DNA of 64,000 nucleotides from Chryseobacterium camelliae (GCF_002770595.1 NZ_CP022986.1:2790001-2854000), one strand, 5' to 3'. Shown: positions 40,401 to 51,344, counted from the stretch's first letter. Translations and numbers: made by a program. Notes: generated by a model not told the origin, from the sequence alone.

Positions 40401-42236
40401 TTAGTCTACATCCTTATTTAAAAATCTGTTCTCCCTGATGTTTACGGAACCGTTATTTTCAGACAGGTAGGTGTTGATGTTCTGTTCTGAGGCATTGTTC
40501 CCGTCAATGGAAATGTTTTTTCTCTTGAACGCAGGTACGGATTCGAATTCATTGCTGCTGTCGAAATTCTGGTAGCGTGAATTGAATTCTTTCAGCTTAT
40601 TTCTCCTTTCCACGATTTTTTCCTGGTCCACAGATTTGTTCACGAAAGTAAATTCGGATTCTTCCGAATGGTGGATCTCGGACCTGATTTCCGCCTGGGG
40701 TTCTTCTTTCGGCTGTTGCTGAGGTTTTTCCGATACGTTTAGTTCCGCTTTAGGCTGCCCGAAATCTGTCTTAGGCTCCTCGATCGGTTCGTGAACGAAA
40801 AAACTGAATTCTACAGGTTTTTCTTCAGATGAACTGCCGGGTACCGGCTTATTTTTTTTTTCTTCTGTTTCAAATGAGAACGACTGGATCTCAAGGTCAT
40901 TAGGATCATTGTCGTCATCAAAAGAGAATACGAAAGATCTTTCTCCGGCCTCCTCGTCTTTTCTCCATTCCTGGGCAGGATGGTCTTCCGTTTCTTCATC
41001 ACGTCCGAAGAACTTTACTTCAGTTTTTACCTCTTCCTCTTCCATGATCATTTTTTTCTCGGTGGAAGTAATGCTGAACTGGGGCATGTCATGATCGTCA
41101 TCCAGCCTGAAAAGGTTTTTTCCGCTGAAGTCGTGTGAAGATTCAGGAGCCGACTGTCTTTCTTCCCTGGTTTTGAACGGGGATTCCTTAGGGGTTTCAA
41201 AAGTATCGTTCAGGCTGATCTTGATCTTTTCCGTTGGTCCGGCAAATTTTTTATGGTCATTGGAGAATCCGGTAGCAATCACCAGTACACTTACAGAATC
41301 GCCCAGCTCTTCATCAGAACCTACCCCGAAGATGATGTCTGCGGTATTCCCGGCTTCTTTCTGGATATGATCCATGATCACACCGATTTCATCCATGGTC
41401 ACTTCTTCCACGCCGCTTCGGATCAGCAGGAGCACGTTTTTGGCACCGGTGATCTTGTTGTCGTTCAGCAACGGAGAATCAAGGGCTTTCTTAACGGCTT
41501 CTTCTGCTTTATTTTCGCCTGAAGCAATTCCGGTGGACATCAGGGCCGTTCCGGAGTTCTGAAGCACGGATTTGGCATCCCTGAAGTCAATATTCACATC
41601 AAAGTATCCGGTAATTACCTCTGCCATTCCTTTCGCGGCATTGGTAAGCACCTCATCAGCCTTGGAGAATCCCTGCTTAAAGCCCAGGTTCCCGAACTGC
41701 TGTCTCAGTTTATCGTTATTGATCACAATCAGTGAATCAACGTTGTTTCTTAATTTGTCGAGGCCGTTTTCTGCCTGTTCCAGCCTTCTTTTTCCTTCAA
41801 AGCTGAACGGAACGGTTACGATCCCTACGGTAAGGATGCCCATATCTTTGGCCACTTTGGCAATAACAGGCGCTGCCCCGGTACCGGTACCACCGCCCAT
41901 ACCGGCAGTAATGAATACCATCTTGGTATTCTGCCCCATGGCAGCCTTGATATCTTCGATGCTTTCGATGGCTGATTTTTCCCCTACTTCAGGATCTGCC
42001 CCTGCACCCAGGCCTTCGGTAATGGTAGTTCCCAGCTGAACCTTGTTGGCAACCGGGTTATTGTCCAGGGTCTGTGCATCTGTATTGCATACCACGAAAT
42101 CCACTCCGTGGATTCCTTTCTCGTACATGTGTTTGAGGGCGTTGTTCCCACCGCCTCCGACACCGATAACTTTTATAATGGATGAATTTCCTTTTGGCAA
42201 GTCAAATGAAAACCCCTGTGTCCCTAAATTTTCCAT
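40401..42236 (-). CDS. ftsZ: Cell division GTPase FtsZ
   Basis: 611 residues. The GTPase domain has GVGGGGNNALKHM (about 26-38), the tubulin signature GGGTGTGAAPVIAK (about 113-126) and the T7 loop NVDFRDAK-type segment VNIDFRDAKSVL (about 214-225). A very long variable linker rich in Glu, Lys and Pro (about 340-560) is typical of Bacteroidota, and the partner-binding C-terminal peptide is VPAFKRKNISID (about 567-578), followed by an extra 33 residues. Forms the Z ring. Preceded by ftsA. Confidence 0.97.
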   Translation of the reverse strand: MENLGTQGFSFDLPKGNSSIIKVIGVGGGGNNALKHMYEKGIHGVDFVVCNTDAQTLDNNPVANKVQLGTTITEGLGAGADPEVGEKSAIESIEDIKAAMGQNTKMVFITAGMGGGTGTGAAPVIAKVAKDMGILTVGIVTVPFSFEGKRRLEQAENGLDKLRNNVDSLIVINNDKLRQQFGNLGFKQGFSKADEVLTNAAKGMAEVITGYFDVNIDFRDAKSVLQNSGTALMSTGIASGENKAEEAVKKALDSPLLNDNKITGAKNVLLLIRSGVEEVTMDEIGVIMDHIQKEAGNTADIIFGVGSDEELGDSVSVLVIATGFSNDHKKFAGPTEKIKISLNDTFETPKESPFKTREERQSAPESSHDFSGKNLFRLDDDHDMPQFSITSTEKKMIMEEEEVKTEVKFFGRDEETEDHPAQEWRKDEEAGERSFVFSFDDDNDPNDLEIQSFSFETEEKKNKPVPGSSSEEKPVEFSFFVHEPIEEPKTDFGQPKAELNVSEKPQQQPKEEPQAEIRSEIHHSEESEFTFVNKSVDQEKIVERRNKLKEFNSRYQNFDSSNEFESVPAFKRKNISIDGNNASEQNINTYLSENNGSVNIRENRFLNKDVD

Positions 42237-42336
42237 AATTACAATTTTTTTAACAATTGATTATTATTCACTGATGAATGACCGCTTACCGCCCTTAGCA
42301 TGAAGAAAAATCACCGATCAGTTATCATTTATATTT

Positions 42337-43719
42337 TTACTCTACTTCTTCAAAGAATTTTTTTACTTTTTCCATCAGCGACTGTCCGAACGTAAGCTTT
42401 GACTTCTTATGATCAAACTGCTCGCTTCTCATATGCTGCTCATGGACAGGCTGTTGTTCCTGTTCAGCTACCTGCGGGATTTCAACAGGGGCAACAGGAG
42501 TTTCCGGCTGTTGTTCTTCCTCTTCAGGCTCCTGTGCAGCGGCATTCTGCTTCTTGTCACGGATCTTCAAACTTTCCATCAGCAGGCCGATAGAAGTAGC
42601 AAATTCCGGGCCTTTAAGATACTGATTTTTATCGTTCGCAATATATTCATTTGCAAAACCTATTCTGCTGTCGAATCCGGTGGTATAATTGGCCAGCTGA
42701 CGCAGGTGTTTCAGGTTGGAACCCCCGCCTGTAAGGACGATGCCGGCAATCAGTTTCTTTTTCTGCTCAAAGGCGCCGTATGCCTTAAGTTCGGTATTCA
42801 CCATTTCCAGGATTTCCTCCACTCTTGCATTGATGATCTGGGCAAGAGTCTTCAGGGAAATTTCCTTGTCCGGCCTTCCGTGAAGCCCGGGAATGGTAAC
42901 ATAGGTACTGTCCTTTTCAAGTTCCGGAACGGCTGATCCGAATTTTACCTTCAGCTGGTCGGCATGCTTTTCTATGATGGAGCAGCCTTCCTTGATATCT
43001 TCGGTAATAATTCCTCCTCCGTAAGGAATAACACAGGTATGGCGGATGATGTTGTCTTTGAAGATGGCAATATCCGTTGTTCCTCCTCCGATGTCCACGA
43101 TGGCCACACCGGCTTCCTTCTCTTCTTTGGTCAGAACGGATTCTGAAGAGGCCAGCGGCTCCAGGGTAAGGGCTTCCATTTCCAGGCCGGCTTCCCGCAC
43201 ACATCGTGCGATATTACGGATGCTTCCCATCTGGCCTACCACAACGTGGAAGTTGGCTTCCAGGCGTTTTCCGTGCATGCCAATAGGTTCCTGAATCTCC
43301 CCTTCGGAATCTACTTTGTACTCTTGTGGAAGTACATGGATAATTTCTTCTCCAGGAAGCATGACCAGCTTTTTCACCTGATCTTTCAGTGCTTCAATGT
43401 CATCATCTGTAATAAACTTATCCGGATGTTCACGCATAATATAATCAGAGTGCTGCAGGGAGCGGATATGCTTTCCCGCAATACCTACCGTTACTTTACG
43501 GATAGGGACTCCAGCGCTGGACTGTGCTTCAGCCACGGCAGCTTTGATTGAATTAATGGTTTGCGAAATATTATTCACAATACCTTTGTGAACACCAAGA
43601 CTCTTTGCCTTCCCGACACCGAGAACTTCTATTTTCCCGTGTGCATTCCTCCTTCCGACAATCGCGACAATCTTCGTTGTCCCGATGTCCAGACCTACTG
43701 AATACTCTTGATTTTCCAT
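42337..43719 (-). CDS. ftsA: Cell division protein FtsA
   Basis: 460 residues. Actin-like ATPase motifs: VGLDIGTTKIVAIVG (about 8-22), VDIGGGTTDIAIF (about 206-218) and GGGSNLKHL (about 335). A Glu/Pro/Gln-rich linker (about 398-430) precedes the C-terminal amphipathic helix FGQSLMEKVKKFFEEVE, the membrane-targeting sequence that tethers FtsZ. Stop and next gene are separated by 100 bases. Confidence 0.97.
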   Translation of the reverse strand: MENQEYSVGLDIGTTKIVAIVGRRNAHGKIEVLGVGKAKSLGVHKGIVNNISQTINSIKAAVAEAQSSAGVPIRKVTVGIAGKHIRSLQHSDYIMREHPDKFITDDDIEALKDQVKKLVMLPGEEIIHVLPQEYKVDSEGEIQEPIGMHGKRLEANFHVVVGQMGSIRNIARCVREAGLEMEALTLEPLASSESVLTKEEKEAGVAIVDIGGGTTDIAIFKDNIIRHTCVIPYGGGIITEDIKEGCSIIEKHADQLKVKFGSAVPELEKDSTYVTIPGLHGRPDKEISLKTLAQIINARVEEILEMVNTELKAYGAFEQKKKLIAGIVLTGGGSNLKHLRQLANYTTGFDSRIGFANEYIANDKNQYLKGPEFATSIGLLMESLKIRDKKQNAAAQEPEEEEQQPETPVAPVEIPQVAEQEQQPVHEQHMRSEQFDHKKSKLTFGQSLMEKVKKFFEEVE

Positions 43720-43753
43720 TTTTTATATCGATTTGATTTTTTTATTCTTTGTT

Positions 43754-44719
43754 CTATTCTATTTTTATTTTAGCCTTGGTTTTCGGCTTTGCCGCTTCCT
43801 TCTTTTTTGTTTTCTTCGGCTGTTCCTTTGCTTTTGCTTTCTGCTTTGCTGCAGTTTTGGTTTTGGCGGGCTGTGAGGGCTTCCTGTCTGCCGTTTTAGG
43901 CTTTGCTTCGGTTTTCTTTTCCGTATGCGGCATCGTAACCGGAACCTTGGCCAGCTCCATCTTACCCGCTTTCAGGATGCTGTCGTTTTCCTTGAAGTAA
44001 GGATTCAGCGTGGTGACGATCTGGTTCTGGTATTTCACGGAAACCATGCTGTATTTTTCAGGGTCCTGATACACGAGGTACTTCTCCACAAACGTTTTAA
44101 ACCCTTTTACCTTAAACTCGATATGGTCCAGATCCCCGATTTCCACCTTATAATTCCCTTCGCTGGTAAGAAGATAATAATTTTCTTTAATTTTTGAGAT
44201 ACCGATAAAGAATTTTTTACTGAAATCATCTTTGTCGATCTTTTCCACCAGCTCAGCCAGCTCCCTGTATTCATCAGGCTTCACATCGCCGGTAACCAGC
44301 ATGGAAGGATGGGAGTAGGTTTTGGAGATCGGAAACTCCACCCCTTTCTCATCAACATAAAAATCCCTTCCGTTCGTATTGAGCCTGAAAACCGGTACCC
44401 TCTGCCTGATATCCAGGTTCAGCTTCCCGTTCAGATTCAGGTACACATTCGCACTGTCTACAGCAGGCAGCGCCTTGATTTTCTGTTCCAGAACCGGAAT
44501 GTTGAGGTCACCAACTTTCCCGGATGGGTTTTCCTTTTTTACAATAGCCAGGATATCTTTTTCATCGATGAAATATACCGGCGTCTTTTCACTCAGTTTT
44601 ACAGAAATCTTGTTATCCGTAATCTTCTGACTGCTGAACCTTTTCAGTGAAAAGCTCAGCAGGAACCCCAGAATGATCACTGTGACCGCAATTTTTAATA
44701 TTCTGTATTTATTTTTCAT
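43754..44719 (-). CDS. ftsQ: FtsQ/DivIB-type division protein
   Basis: 321 residues. Short cytosolic N-terminus, one membrane helix (about 8-25), then a POTRA-like region (about 45-115, TPVYFIDEKDILAIVKKENP) and beta-rich domain. The C-terminal 60 residues are a Lys/Ala/Pro-rich basic tail, longer than in E. coli FtsQ. Links cytosolic ring and periplasmic synthases. Position between murC and ftsA supports the call. Confidence 0.85.
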   Translation of the reverse strand: MKNKYRILKIAVTVIILGFLLSFSLKRFSSQKITDNKISVKLSEKTPVYFIDEKDILAIVKKENPSGKVGDLNIPVLEQKIKALPAVDSANVYLNLNGKLNLDIRQRVPVFRLNTNGRDFYVDEKGVEFPISKTYSHPSMLVTGDVKPDEYRELAELVEKIDKDDFSKKFFIGISKIKENYYLLTSEGNYKVEIGDLDHIEFKVKGFKTFVEKYLVYQDPEKYSMVSVKYQNQIVTTLNPYFKENDSILKAGKMELAKVPVTMPHTEKKTEAKPKTADRKPSQPAKTKTAAKQKAKAKEQPKKTKKKEAAKPKTKAKIKIE

Positions 44720-44777
44720 AATCGCTGTACGGTTGTATACTGTACAATGTATTTCTTTTATTTACTCATTACTATTA

Positions 44778-46151
44778 TTATCCTGCACTCTGTACAGAAG
44801 CATTCATCCACTCACAGACAGGATCGTACAGGGTATCGATATTCCCGGCACCTATCGTAAGGAGGATGTCAAATTCTTTTTCCTTTATCCTGCCGAATGC
44901 ATCCCCTAAAGAAGATACCTCCTTCTTATCCAGGGTTACTTTTTCCAACAGCCATTCAGAGGTGATGCCTTCAAAGTTTTCCTGGAGCTCCCTTGCCGGG
45001 TAAATGTCCAGCAGGATCAGCTCATCCGGCTGGCTCAGGCTTTCTGCAAATCCGTCTGCAAAATCCCTGGTACGGCTGAACAGGTGCGGCTGAAAGACCA
45101 CCAGCAGCTTTTTATCCGGGTAAAATGTCTTTACCGATCCCAGTACGGCATTGATTTCCGTGGGATGATGGGCATAATCATCAATGTAAATCTTACCGTT
45201 CTGATAAATATGTTTTGTATACCTTCTTTTAATGCCTTTAAAGCTGGCAATGGCTTTTTTCAGCGTTCCGAAATCCACGCCTAAATGATGAAGTATGGCT
45301 AATGCCACGGTAGCATTTTCCACATTATGGATCCCCGGAATTTCCCAGACAAAATCCTGTACGGTTTCCTCCGGTGTATGGAAGTCAAAATAAATCTTAT
45401 CATGTTCCATGCGCAGGTTATCAGAAAAATAATCTGCTTTTTCGTTCACGGCATACGTCCGGTGGTCCCGTCCTATTTCAATGCCTTTCCTTACAAAAAG
45501 CTGTCTGTCATCCGGTACCAGAGCGGCAAACTGCCTGAAACCTTCTTCAATGGTATCTTTGTCCCCGTAAATATCCAGGTGGTCTGCATCCGTAGAGGTG
45601 ATTACAGCCCAGTCGGGGGAGAGGTTCAGGAAACTCCTGTCATATTCATCAGCTTCCACTACGGAGTACTGGCTGCCGTTATACAGGAAGTTGGACCGGA
45701 AATTTTCAGAAATTCCGCCCAGAAAACAGGAGAACGGAAGGTCAGCTTCTCTACAAAGGTGCGAGACCAATGTAGAAGTAGTGGTCTTGCCATGGGTACC
45801 GGCCACAGCGATGCAGTCTGTATTTTCTGTGATCAGGCCTAAGACTTTGGCTCTTTTTTTAACCTCGAAACCATGGGCACTGAAGTAATCCAGGATACCC
45901 AGCATTTTAATTGCCGGGGTATAGATGACCAGGGTCTGATCCTGATCAAGGTCAGTGATCCTTTCGTCGATCAGATCTTCAAAAACAATATCGATTCCTT
46001 CCTCCATCAGCTGCCGGGTCAGTTTGGTATTGGTTTTATCGTACCCGAGAACTTTTTTGCCGGAAGCATGGAAATAGCGTGCCAGAGCAGACATGCCGAT
46101 GCCTCCAATCCCGACGAAGTAAAAATTCTGATATGTTTCTAATCTGTTCAT
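44778..46151 (-). CDS. murC: UDP-N-acetylmuramate--L-alanine ligase
   Basis: 457 residues. GIGGIGMSALARYF (about 14-27, Rossmann N-terminus characteristic of MurC), the ATP P-loop VAGTHGKTTTSTLV (about 117-130), SVVEADEYDRSF (metal-binding) and DYAHHPTEI (about 320-328). Adds the first amino acid of the stem peptide. Confidence 0.97.
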   Translation of the reverse strand: MNRLETYQNFYFVGIGGIGMSALARYFHASGKKVLGYDKTNTKLTRQLMEEGIDIVFEDLIDERITDLDQDQTLVIYTPAIKMLGILDYFSAHGFEVKKRAKVLGLITENTDCIAVAGTHGKTTTSTLVSHLCREADLPFSCFLGGISENFRSNFLYNGSQYSVVEADEYDRSFLNLSPDWAVITSTDADHLDIYGDKDTIEEGFRQFAALVPDDRQLFVRKGIEIGRDHRTYAVNEKADYFSDNLRMEHDKIYFDFHTPEETVQDFVWEIPGIHNVENATVALAILHHLGVDFGTLKKAIASFKGIKRRYTKHIYQNGKIYIDDYAHHPTEINAVLGSVKTFYPDKKLLVVFQPHLFSRTRDFADGFAESLSQPDELILLDIYPARELQENFEGITSEWLLEKVTLDKKEVSSLGDAFGRIKEKEFDILLTIGAGNIDTLYDPVCEWMNASVQSAG

Positions 46152-46233
46152 TTATTCTGTTTGTATTATTGTATTATGTAAAATGTATTCACGTACTTTA
46201 TGATGGCATACTCTATACTTTTACAGCCTACTT

Positions 46234-47331
46234 TTACAGTTTCTTTATTATTTCTTCCACAATCTCCTTGGCTGCATCCGGCTTGGCAAAATACTGCAGG
46301 TTTTGAGACATCTCTCTTCTTAATGCTTCATCTTCGCAGATTTCTGAAAGGGTACTCCAGAACTTTTCCTGCATTTCGGAATCTCTTACCATTCTTGCGG
46401 CATTCTTTTCCACCAGCGTCATGGCATTTTTGGTCTGATGGTCTTCCGCTGCAAAAGGGAAGGGCACCAACAGGACCGGTTTCCGGGCTACTGCCAGTTC
46501 TGAAATGGCAATGGCTCCGGCTCTGGAAACAATGATATCCGCTGCCGAATAGGCGGTTTCCATATCTTTGATGAATTCAAGGATGCGGATGTTATCGCCA
46601 GCTATATTTTTGGTCTCTTCCGCAATTTCTTTGTAATCCAGCTTTCCCGTTTGCCAGATCAGCTGGTAGTCTTTGCTGATGATGTCCTTCAGATGGGCTT
46701 TCCAGGCATTGTTCAGGGTCCTAGATCCTAAGGATCCGCCTACGGAAAGGATGGTTAGCTGATCAGGATTCAGTCCCATTTCCTGTTTGGCTGCCGCCGT
46801 ATCTTTCATTCCGGATACAATGGTGGACCGGATAGGATTTCCCAGGAAGTGTATCTTTTCTGCCGGAAAACCTTCCACTTTCGGGTAGGCTGTAAATACC
46901 GCTCTGGCTTTCTTGCTTAAAATTTTGTTGGTTACTCCTGCATGGGCATTCTGCTCCTGAATAAAAACAGGGATACTAATCTTAGCGGCTTCGTACAGAG
47001 CGGGACCGCTGGCAAAGCCTCCCGTACCGATGGCAAGATCCGGGGCAAATTTTTTGATGATCGCCTTGGATCTGGACAGGCTGTTCAGGATTTTAAAAGG
47101 CAACCCCAGGTTGGACAACAGGTTGCCCCTGTTGATGCCTGCGATATCAATCCCTTCAATGCTGTAACCGGCCTGCGGGACTTTTTCCATTTCCATTTTC
47201 CCGTTGGCCCCGATGAACAGAAAATCTGCATCCGGAAATCTTTTTCGGATCTCATCTGCGATGGCAATGGCCGGGAAGATATGTCCTCCTGTTCCTCCGC
47301 CGGATAGCAATACTTTTAGTTTTCTGTTCAT
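46234..47331 (-). CDS. murG: UDP-GlcNAc--lipid I GlcNAc transferase MurG
   Basis: 365 residues, GT-B fold. SGGGTGGHIFPAIAIA (about 10-25) is the first glycine loop, TGGFASGPALY (about 101) the lipid I-side loop, SVGGSLGSRTLN (about 195) the second loop, and SRAGAIAISELAV (about 270-282) the sugar-binding region. Completes lipid II at the inner leaflet. Confidence 0.97.
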   Translation of the reverse strand: MNRKLKVLLSGGGTGGHIFPAIAIADEIRKRFPDADFLFIGANGKMEMEKVPQAGYSIEGIDIAGINRGNLLSNLGLPFKILNSLSRSKAIIKKFAPDLAIGTGGFASGPALYEAAKISIPVFIQEQNAHAGVTNKILSKKARAVFTAYPKVEGFPAEKIHFLGNPIRSTIVSGMKDTAAAKQEMGLNPDQLTILSVGGSLGSRTLNNAWKAHLKDIISKDYQLIWQTGKLDYKEIAEETKNIAGDNIRILEFIKDMETAYSAADIIVSRAGAIAISELAVARKPVLLVPFPFAAEDHQTKNAMTLVEKNAARMVRDSEMQEKFWSTLSEICEDEALRREMSQNLQYFAKPDAAKEIVEEIIKKL

Positions 47332-47365
47332 AGTATATTCAGGTTCTCCCTGTTTGTTATCTTAA

Positions 47366-48604
47366 TTATGCAATGTCATTGATCTCTGCAATACTCTGTT
47401 TTTTTCCCATGCCTTCTTCATCATAGATCTGTATCCTCGAACTGATGTTGAGGATGATTCCCAGCTGCAGGTAGGTCACCAGCATGGAGGTTCCCCCGTA
47501 GCTGATGAGCGGCAGCGGCTGCCCGGTGACCGGAATGAGGTTGACTGCCACGGCAATGTTCACCGAAAGCTGTATAAAAATCATCACACCCAGGCTGAGC
47601 ACCAGCAGCGAGCCGAAAAAGGCCGGCATTTTACTGGCGATCATCACGATCCTGATCATCATAATGAGGTACATGCTGATGAGGAATGCCGCGCCTATCA
47701 CGCCATATTCTTCCACAATGATGGCAAAGATAAAGTCAGAGGCTGACTGCGGGAGCATTTGCTTCAACGCACTTTTCCCCGGTCCCATTCCTGTAATCCC
47801 ACCATGTACAATGGCGGCTTTCGCCTGCATGACCTGGTAGTTTTTGGCCTTGACGCTTTCGTCATCCACATCGGCAGATTTGGCCTTGCTGGAAGTAAAG
47901 GTCTCTACACGGCTCATCCAGGTATGTACCCTGTTCCCGCCGATCAAGTTGGTATTCAGTGCCACCAGAAGGAACAGTGCGATCGCAACGAAAGAGGATG
48001 AAATGAATCCGGCAATATATTTCCAGTGCAGCTGTCCTACGATCAGCACGATAACGGAAACCATGAGGATCATCAGTGCCGTAGAACCGTTGTCTTTGGC
48101 GACCAGCACAAAAACGAGGAGGATAGGCCCGAAAATGTACATGATATTCTCTATCGGGAGCCGTTCGCGGGTTATTTTCTTGGTCAGGTACCTGCACAGG
48201 TAAATCACCAGCATTAAAAAGGCAAATGACGAAGGCTGGAATGAGATCGGTGTTCCCGGGATCTTCAGCCACCGGGAAGCACTCGCCCCGTCGATGGTCT
48301 GTCCGGTAAATATGGTGATAATCAACAGAATAATCATCAGGCCGAGCAGGATGCTGCTGAGCTTTCCGATGTACTCGTATTTTATGGTTCCTACCAGCCT
48401 CATGATGACCAGTCCCAGTACCACAAAGAACATGTGTTTGATAACGTGGCCGGTAGTGGTCCCGTTGTTAACGATGTATTCGAGATTTGAACTCGCGGAA
48501 TATACCGGGAAGATAGAGAAGATGGAAATCACAAGGATCACCATCCAAAGCACTTTATCGCCCTTTAGAAATTCAAATCTGCTTTCTGTGGTCTGTTCGT
48601 TCAT
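47366..48604 (-). CDS. ftsW: SEDS-family peptidoglycan polymerase FtsW
   Basis: 412 residues with about ten membrane helices. KIPGTPISFQPSSFAFLMLV (about 120) and the C-terminal TGQPLPLISYGGTSMLVTY (about 363-381) are the SEDS signatures. Partners with the penicillin-binding protein at 53314 to make septal peptidoglycan. Confidence 0.95.
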   Translation of the reverse strand: MNEQTTESRFEFLKGDKVLWMVILVISIFSIFPVYSASSNLEYIVNNGTTTGHVIKHMFFVVLGLVIMRLVGTIKYEYIGKLSSILLGLMIILLIITIFTGQTIDGASASRWLKIPGTPISFQPSSFAFLMLVIYLCRYLTKKITRERLPIENIMYIFGPILLVFVLVAKDNGSTALMILMVSVIVLIVGQLHWKYIAGFISSSFVAIALFLLVALNTNLIGGNRVHTWMSRVETFTSSKAKSADVDDESVKAKNYQVMQAKAAIVHGGITGMGPGKSALKQMLPQSASDFIFAIIVEEYGVIGAAFLISMYLIMMIRIVMIASKMPAFFGSLLVLSLGVMIFIQLSVNIAVAVNLIPVTGQPLPLISYGGTSMLVTYLQLGIILNISSRIQIYDEEGMGKKQSIAEINDIA

Positions 48605-48680
48605 ATACTGTATTCATGTCTGTATGCAAAAAGTATTGATGCGGGAAACCTGATTTCCGGATACCTTTTACACAGGACCA

Positions 48681-50009
48681 TTATTTTAATACCTGCTCTT
48701 TAAACTGCCGTCCCCGGTCTTCATAGCTCTTGAATAAGTCAAAGCTCGCACAGCATGGGGACAGTAATACCGTATCGCCTTTTTTGGCCAGTGCCTTTGC
48801 AGTCTTCACGGCATCTTCCATGCTTGACGTATCATAGATCATATCCTTTTTATCTTTAAAATAGGAGATAATTTTCTGGTTGTCTATTCCCAGGCAGACA
48901 ATTGCCTTTACTTTTCTTTTGACAAGATCCTCTATTTCCGAGTAATCATTGCCTTTATCCACACCGCCTACAATCCATACGGTTGGGGTTTTCATGCTTT
49001 CCAGGGCATAATAGGTGGCGTTCACATTGGTGGCCTTGCTGTCATTGATGTACTTTACGCCATCCAGCTCGGAAACCATTTCCAGCCTGTGTTCCACGGC
49101 CTGGAAGGTCATCAGTGAATTCCTGATGCTTTCATTGTTGATCTCCAGTATTTTACCGGCGATGGACGCTGCCAGGCTATTGGCTACATTGTGGTTTCCG
49201 ATCAGTGACAAATCATCGATCTTCATCGAGAATTCATCTTGGAGTGTAACCACGATCGTATCTTCGCCTGTTACAAAACCTCCTTCCGGCAGTTGTTCCC
49301 GGGTTGAAAAAGGGATCATCTTCGCTTTGATCTCCAGCTTTTCCAGAAGGTTTTTGCTCATTTCGTCATCTTTGTTGTAGATGAAGAAATTATCATTTTC
49401 TTGGTTTTCCGCAATCCTGAATTTCGCCAGTGCATATTCTTCGTAATTGTAGTTGTACTGGTCCAGGTGGTCTTTGGAAAGGTTCAGCAGCAGGGAAATA
49501 TACGGCCTGAAATTCTGGATGTCATCCAACTGGAATGAACTTACTTCCAGCACATAATATTCATGGTCTTCATCTGCTACCTGCTTCGCAAAGCTGTAGC
49601 CTATATTTCCGCCCAGGCCTACATTCAGCCCGTCATTTTTCAGGATGTAGTAGATCAGGGAAGTGGTGGTGGTCTTTCCGTTGCTTCCGGTAACGGCGAT
49701 GATCTTGGCATCGGTGAATTCCGAGGCAAATTCGATCTCAGAAGAAAGCCTGATGCCCTTCTCCTGGATTTTCTGGATCATGTCTGACTTTTTGGGAATC
49801 CCCGGGCTTTTGACGATCCAGTCTGCGCCTAAAATCCTTTCTTCGTCGTGGTTTTCTTCCTCAAAATCAATGGCATTGTCCGTAAGAAATTGCTTATAGT
49901 GATCCTTAATGGCACCCTTGTCTGAAAGAAAAACTTCCATACCCTGTTTTTTTGCCAAATAAGCAGCACCGCAACCGCTTTCTCCACCTCCTAAAACAAC
50001 TACTTTCAT
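48681..50009 (-). CDS. murD: UDP-N-acetylmuramoyl-L-alanine--D-glutamate ligase
   Basis: 442 residues. N-terminal GGGESGCGAAYLAKK, P-loop AVTGSNGKTTTTSLIYY (about 105-121), EVSSFQLDDI (about 150) and YINDSKATNVNA (about 307-318) are MurD signatures. Adds D-Glu. Confidence 0.97.
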   Translation of the reverse strand: MKVVVLGGGESGCGAAYLAKKQGMEVFLSDKGAIKDHYKQFLTDNAIDFEEENHDEERILGADWIVKSPGIPKKSDMIQKIQEKGIRLSSEIEFASEFTDAKIIAVTGSNGKTTTTSLIYYILKNDGLNVGLGGNIGYSFAKQVADEDHEYYVLEVSSFQLDDIQNFRPYISLLLNLSKDHLDQYNYNYEEYALAKFRIAENQENDNFFIYNKDDEMSKNLLEKLEIKAKMIPFSTREQLPEGGFVTGEDTIVVTLQDEFSMKIDDLSLIGNHNVANSLAASIAGKILEINNESIRNSLMTFQAVEHRLEMVSELDGVKYINDSKATNVNATYYALESMKTPTVWIVGGVDKGNDYSEIEDLVKRKVKAIVCLGIDNQKIISYFKDKKDMIYDTSSMEDAVKTAKALAKKGDTVLLSPCCASFDLFKSYEDRGRQFKEQVLK

Positions 50010-50012
50010 ATT

Positions 50013-50092
50013 ATTTTTTGATTTAATGATTTAAAAATTTAAATGATTCAAAGATTTTTTAAATGTTTAAATACCTCAATTTTTAAATTATT
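50013..50092. repeat. Degenerate AT-rich repeat spacer (murD-mraY)
   Basis: Made of variants of GATTTAAAAATTTA and AAATGATTCAAAGATT, both also seen, in varied form, in the spacers on either side of the four-helix-bundle gene. Not coding. Confidence 0.45.
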
Positions 50093-50094
50093 TC

Positions 50095-51336
50095 TTATCT
50101 CATTTTCAATGTGATCAGGCACACAATAGCCAGCATTACCCCAATGATAATCATCCTGTTAACAATTTTGCTCTCATGAAAACCGGTTTTCTGGTAATGA
50201 TGATGCAGGGGAGACATTTTAAACAGCCGGTTATTCTGGGCATATTCCAGCCCGTATTTCCTTTTTCTGAACTTAAAGACGCCTACCTGAAGCATCACAG
50301 AAATATTTTCAATCAGGAAGATCCCGCATAACACCGGAATCATCAGCTCTTTCCTCAGGATGATGGCCAGGACGGCAATAACACCTCCCAGCATCAAGCT
50401 TCCCGTATCACCCATGAATACCTGGGCAGGATAAGTATTGTACCAGAAAAACCCGATCACCGCTCCCACCATGGCCACTACAAAAATGGTGGTCTCACCC
50501 ATATTGGGGAGGAACATGATGTTGAGGTAATCTGCAAAGATGATGTTTCCCGATACATAGGCGAAAAATGCCAGCGCCAGCAGGATGACTGTGCTGGTTC
50601 CGGCTGCCAGTCCGTCTATACCATCAGTGATATTGGCTCCGTTGGAAACCGCAGTCACGATGAAGATCACGATCGGGATGAATACGATCCAGGCCCATTC
50701 ATGCGCATCTTTATCGTTCATCCAGAACAGGATACCGCTGTAATCAAATTCATTATTCTTGGCAAAAGGAACCGTAGAAACGGTAATTTTCTCCGTCGGC
50801 ATAAAATTCTGCTCCACATTGTTCCGGTTCACTACCTTGGCATCCGAATATTTCCTTTTTACCGTAATATCAGGATGGAAATACATGGTTACACCTACAA
50901 TCAATCCCAGGCCTACCTGTCCGACCACCTTGAACTTTCCGCTCAGGCCGTCTTTATTTTTCTTGATCTTCTTCAGGTAATCATCAAGGAAACCGATGGC
51001 ACCCATCCAGATCACCGATACCAGCAGGAGGATGATATACACATTCATGATCCGGGTAAACAGCAATACGGGAATAATGGTGGCCAGGATGATGATGAGG
51101 CCTCCCATGGTTGGGGTGCCTTCCTTCTGTTTCTGTCCGTCAAGCCCGAGGTCACGCACCAGTTCACCCATCTGTTTTTTCCTCAGGAAATTGATGATCC
51201 TTTTCCCGTATACCAGGGCAATGGTCAGGGAAAACAGCACCGCAATCCCCGCACGGAAGGAAATGTATTTCAGCATTCCCAGTCCGGGAATATGGATCCC
51301 GTGGTTGGTGAGATATTCGTATAGGTAGTATAGCAT
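50095..51336 (-). CDS. mraY: Phospho-N-acetylmuramoyl-pentapeptide-transferase
   Basis: 413 residues, ten membrane helices, about 50 longer than E. coli MraY because of a periplasmic insertion (about 175-230). Catalytic motifs: GFLDDYLKK (Asp-Asp, about 116-124), [14 protein letters not shown] (about 233-246), [11 protein letters not shown] (about 310-320) and [11 protein letters not shown] (about 375-385). Makes lipid I. Confidence 0.97.
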   Translation of the reverse strand: MLYYLYEYLTNHGIHIPGLGMLKYISFRAGIAVLFSLTIALVYGKRIINFLRKKQMGELVRDLGLDGQKQKEGTPTMGGLIIILATIIPVLLFTRIMNVYIILLLVSVIWMGAIGFLDDYLKKIKKNKDGLSGKFKVVGQVGLGLIVGVTMYFHPDITVKRKYSDAKVVNRNNVEQNFMPTEKITVSTVPFAKNNEFDYSGILFWMNDKDAHEWAWIVFIPIVIFIVTAVSNGANITDGIDGLAAGTSTVILLALAFFAYVSGNIIFADYLNIMFLPNMGETTIFVVAMVGAVIGFFWYNTYPAQVFMGDTGSLMLGGVIAVLAIILRKELMIPVLCGIFLIENISVMLQVGVFKFRKRKYGLEYAQNNRLFKMSPLHHHYQKTGFHESKIVNRMIIIGVMLAIVCLITLKMR

Positions 51337-51344
51337 GTTTCCTC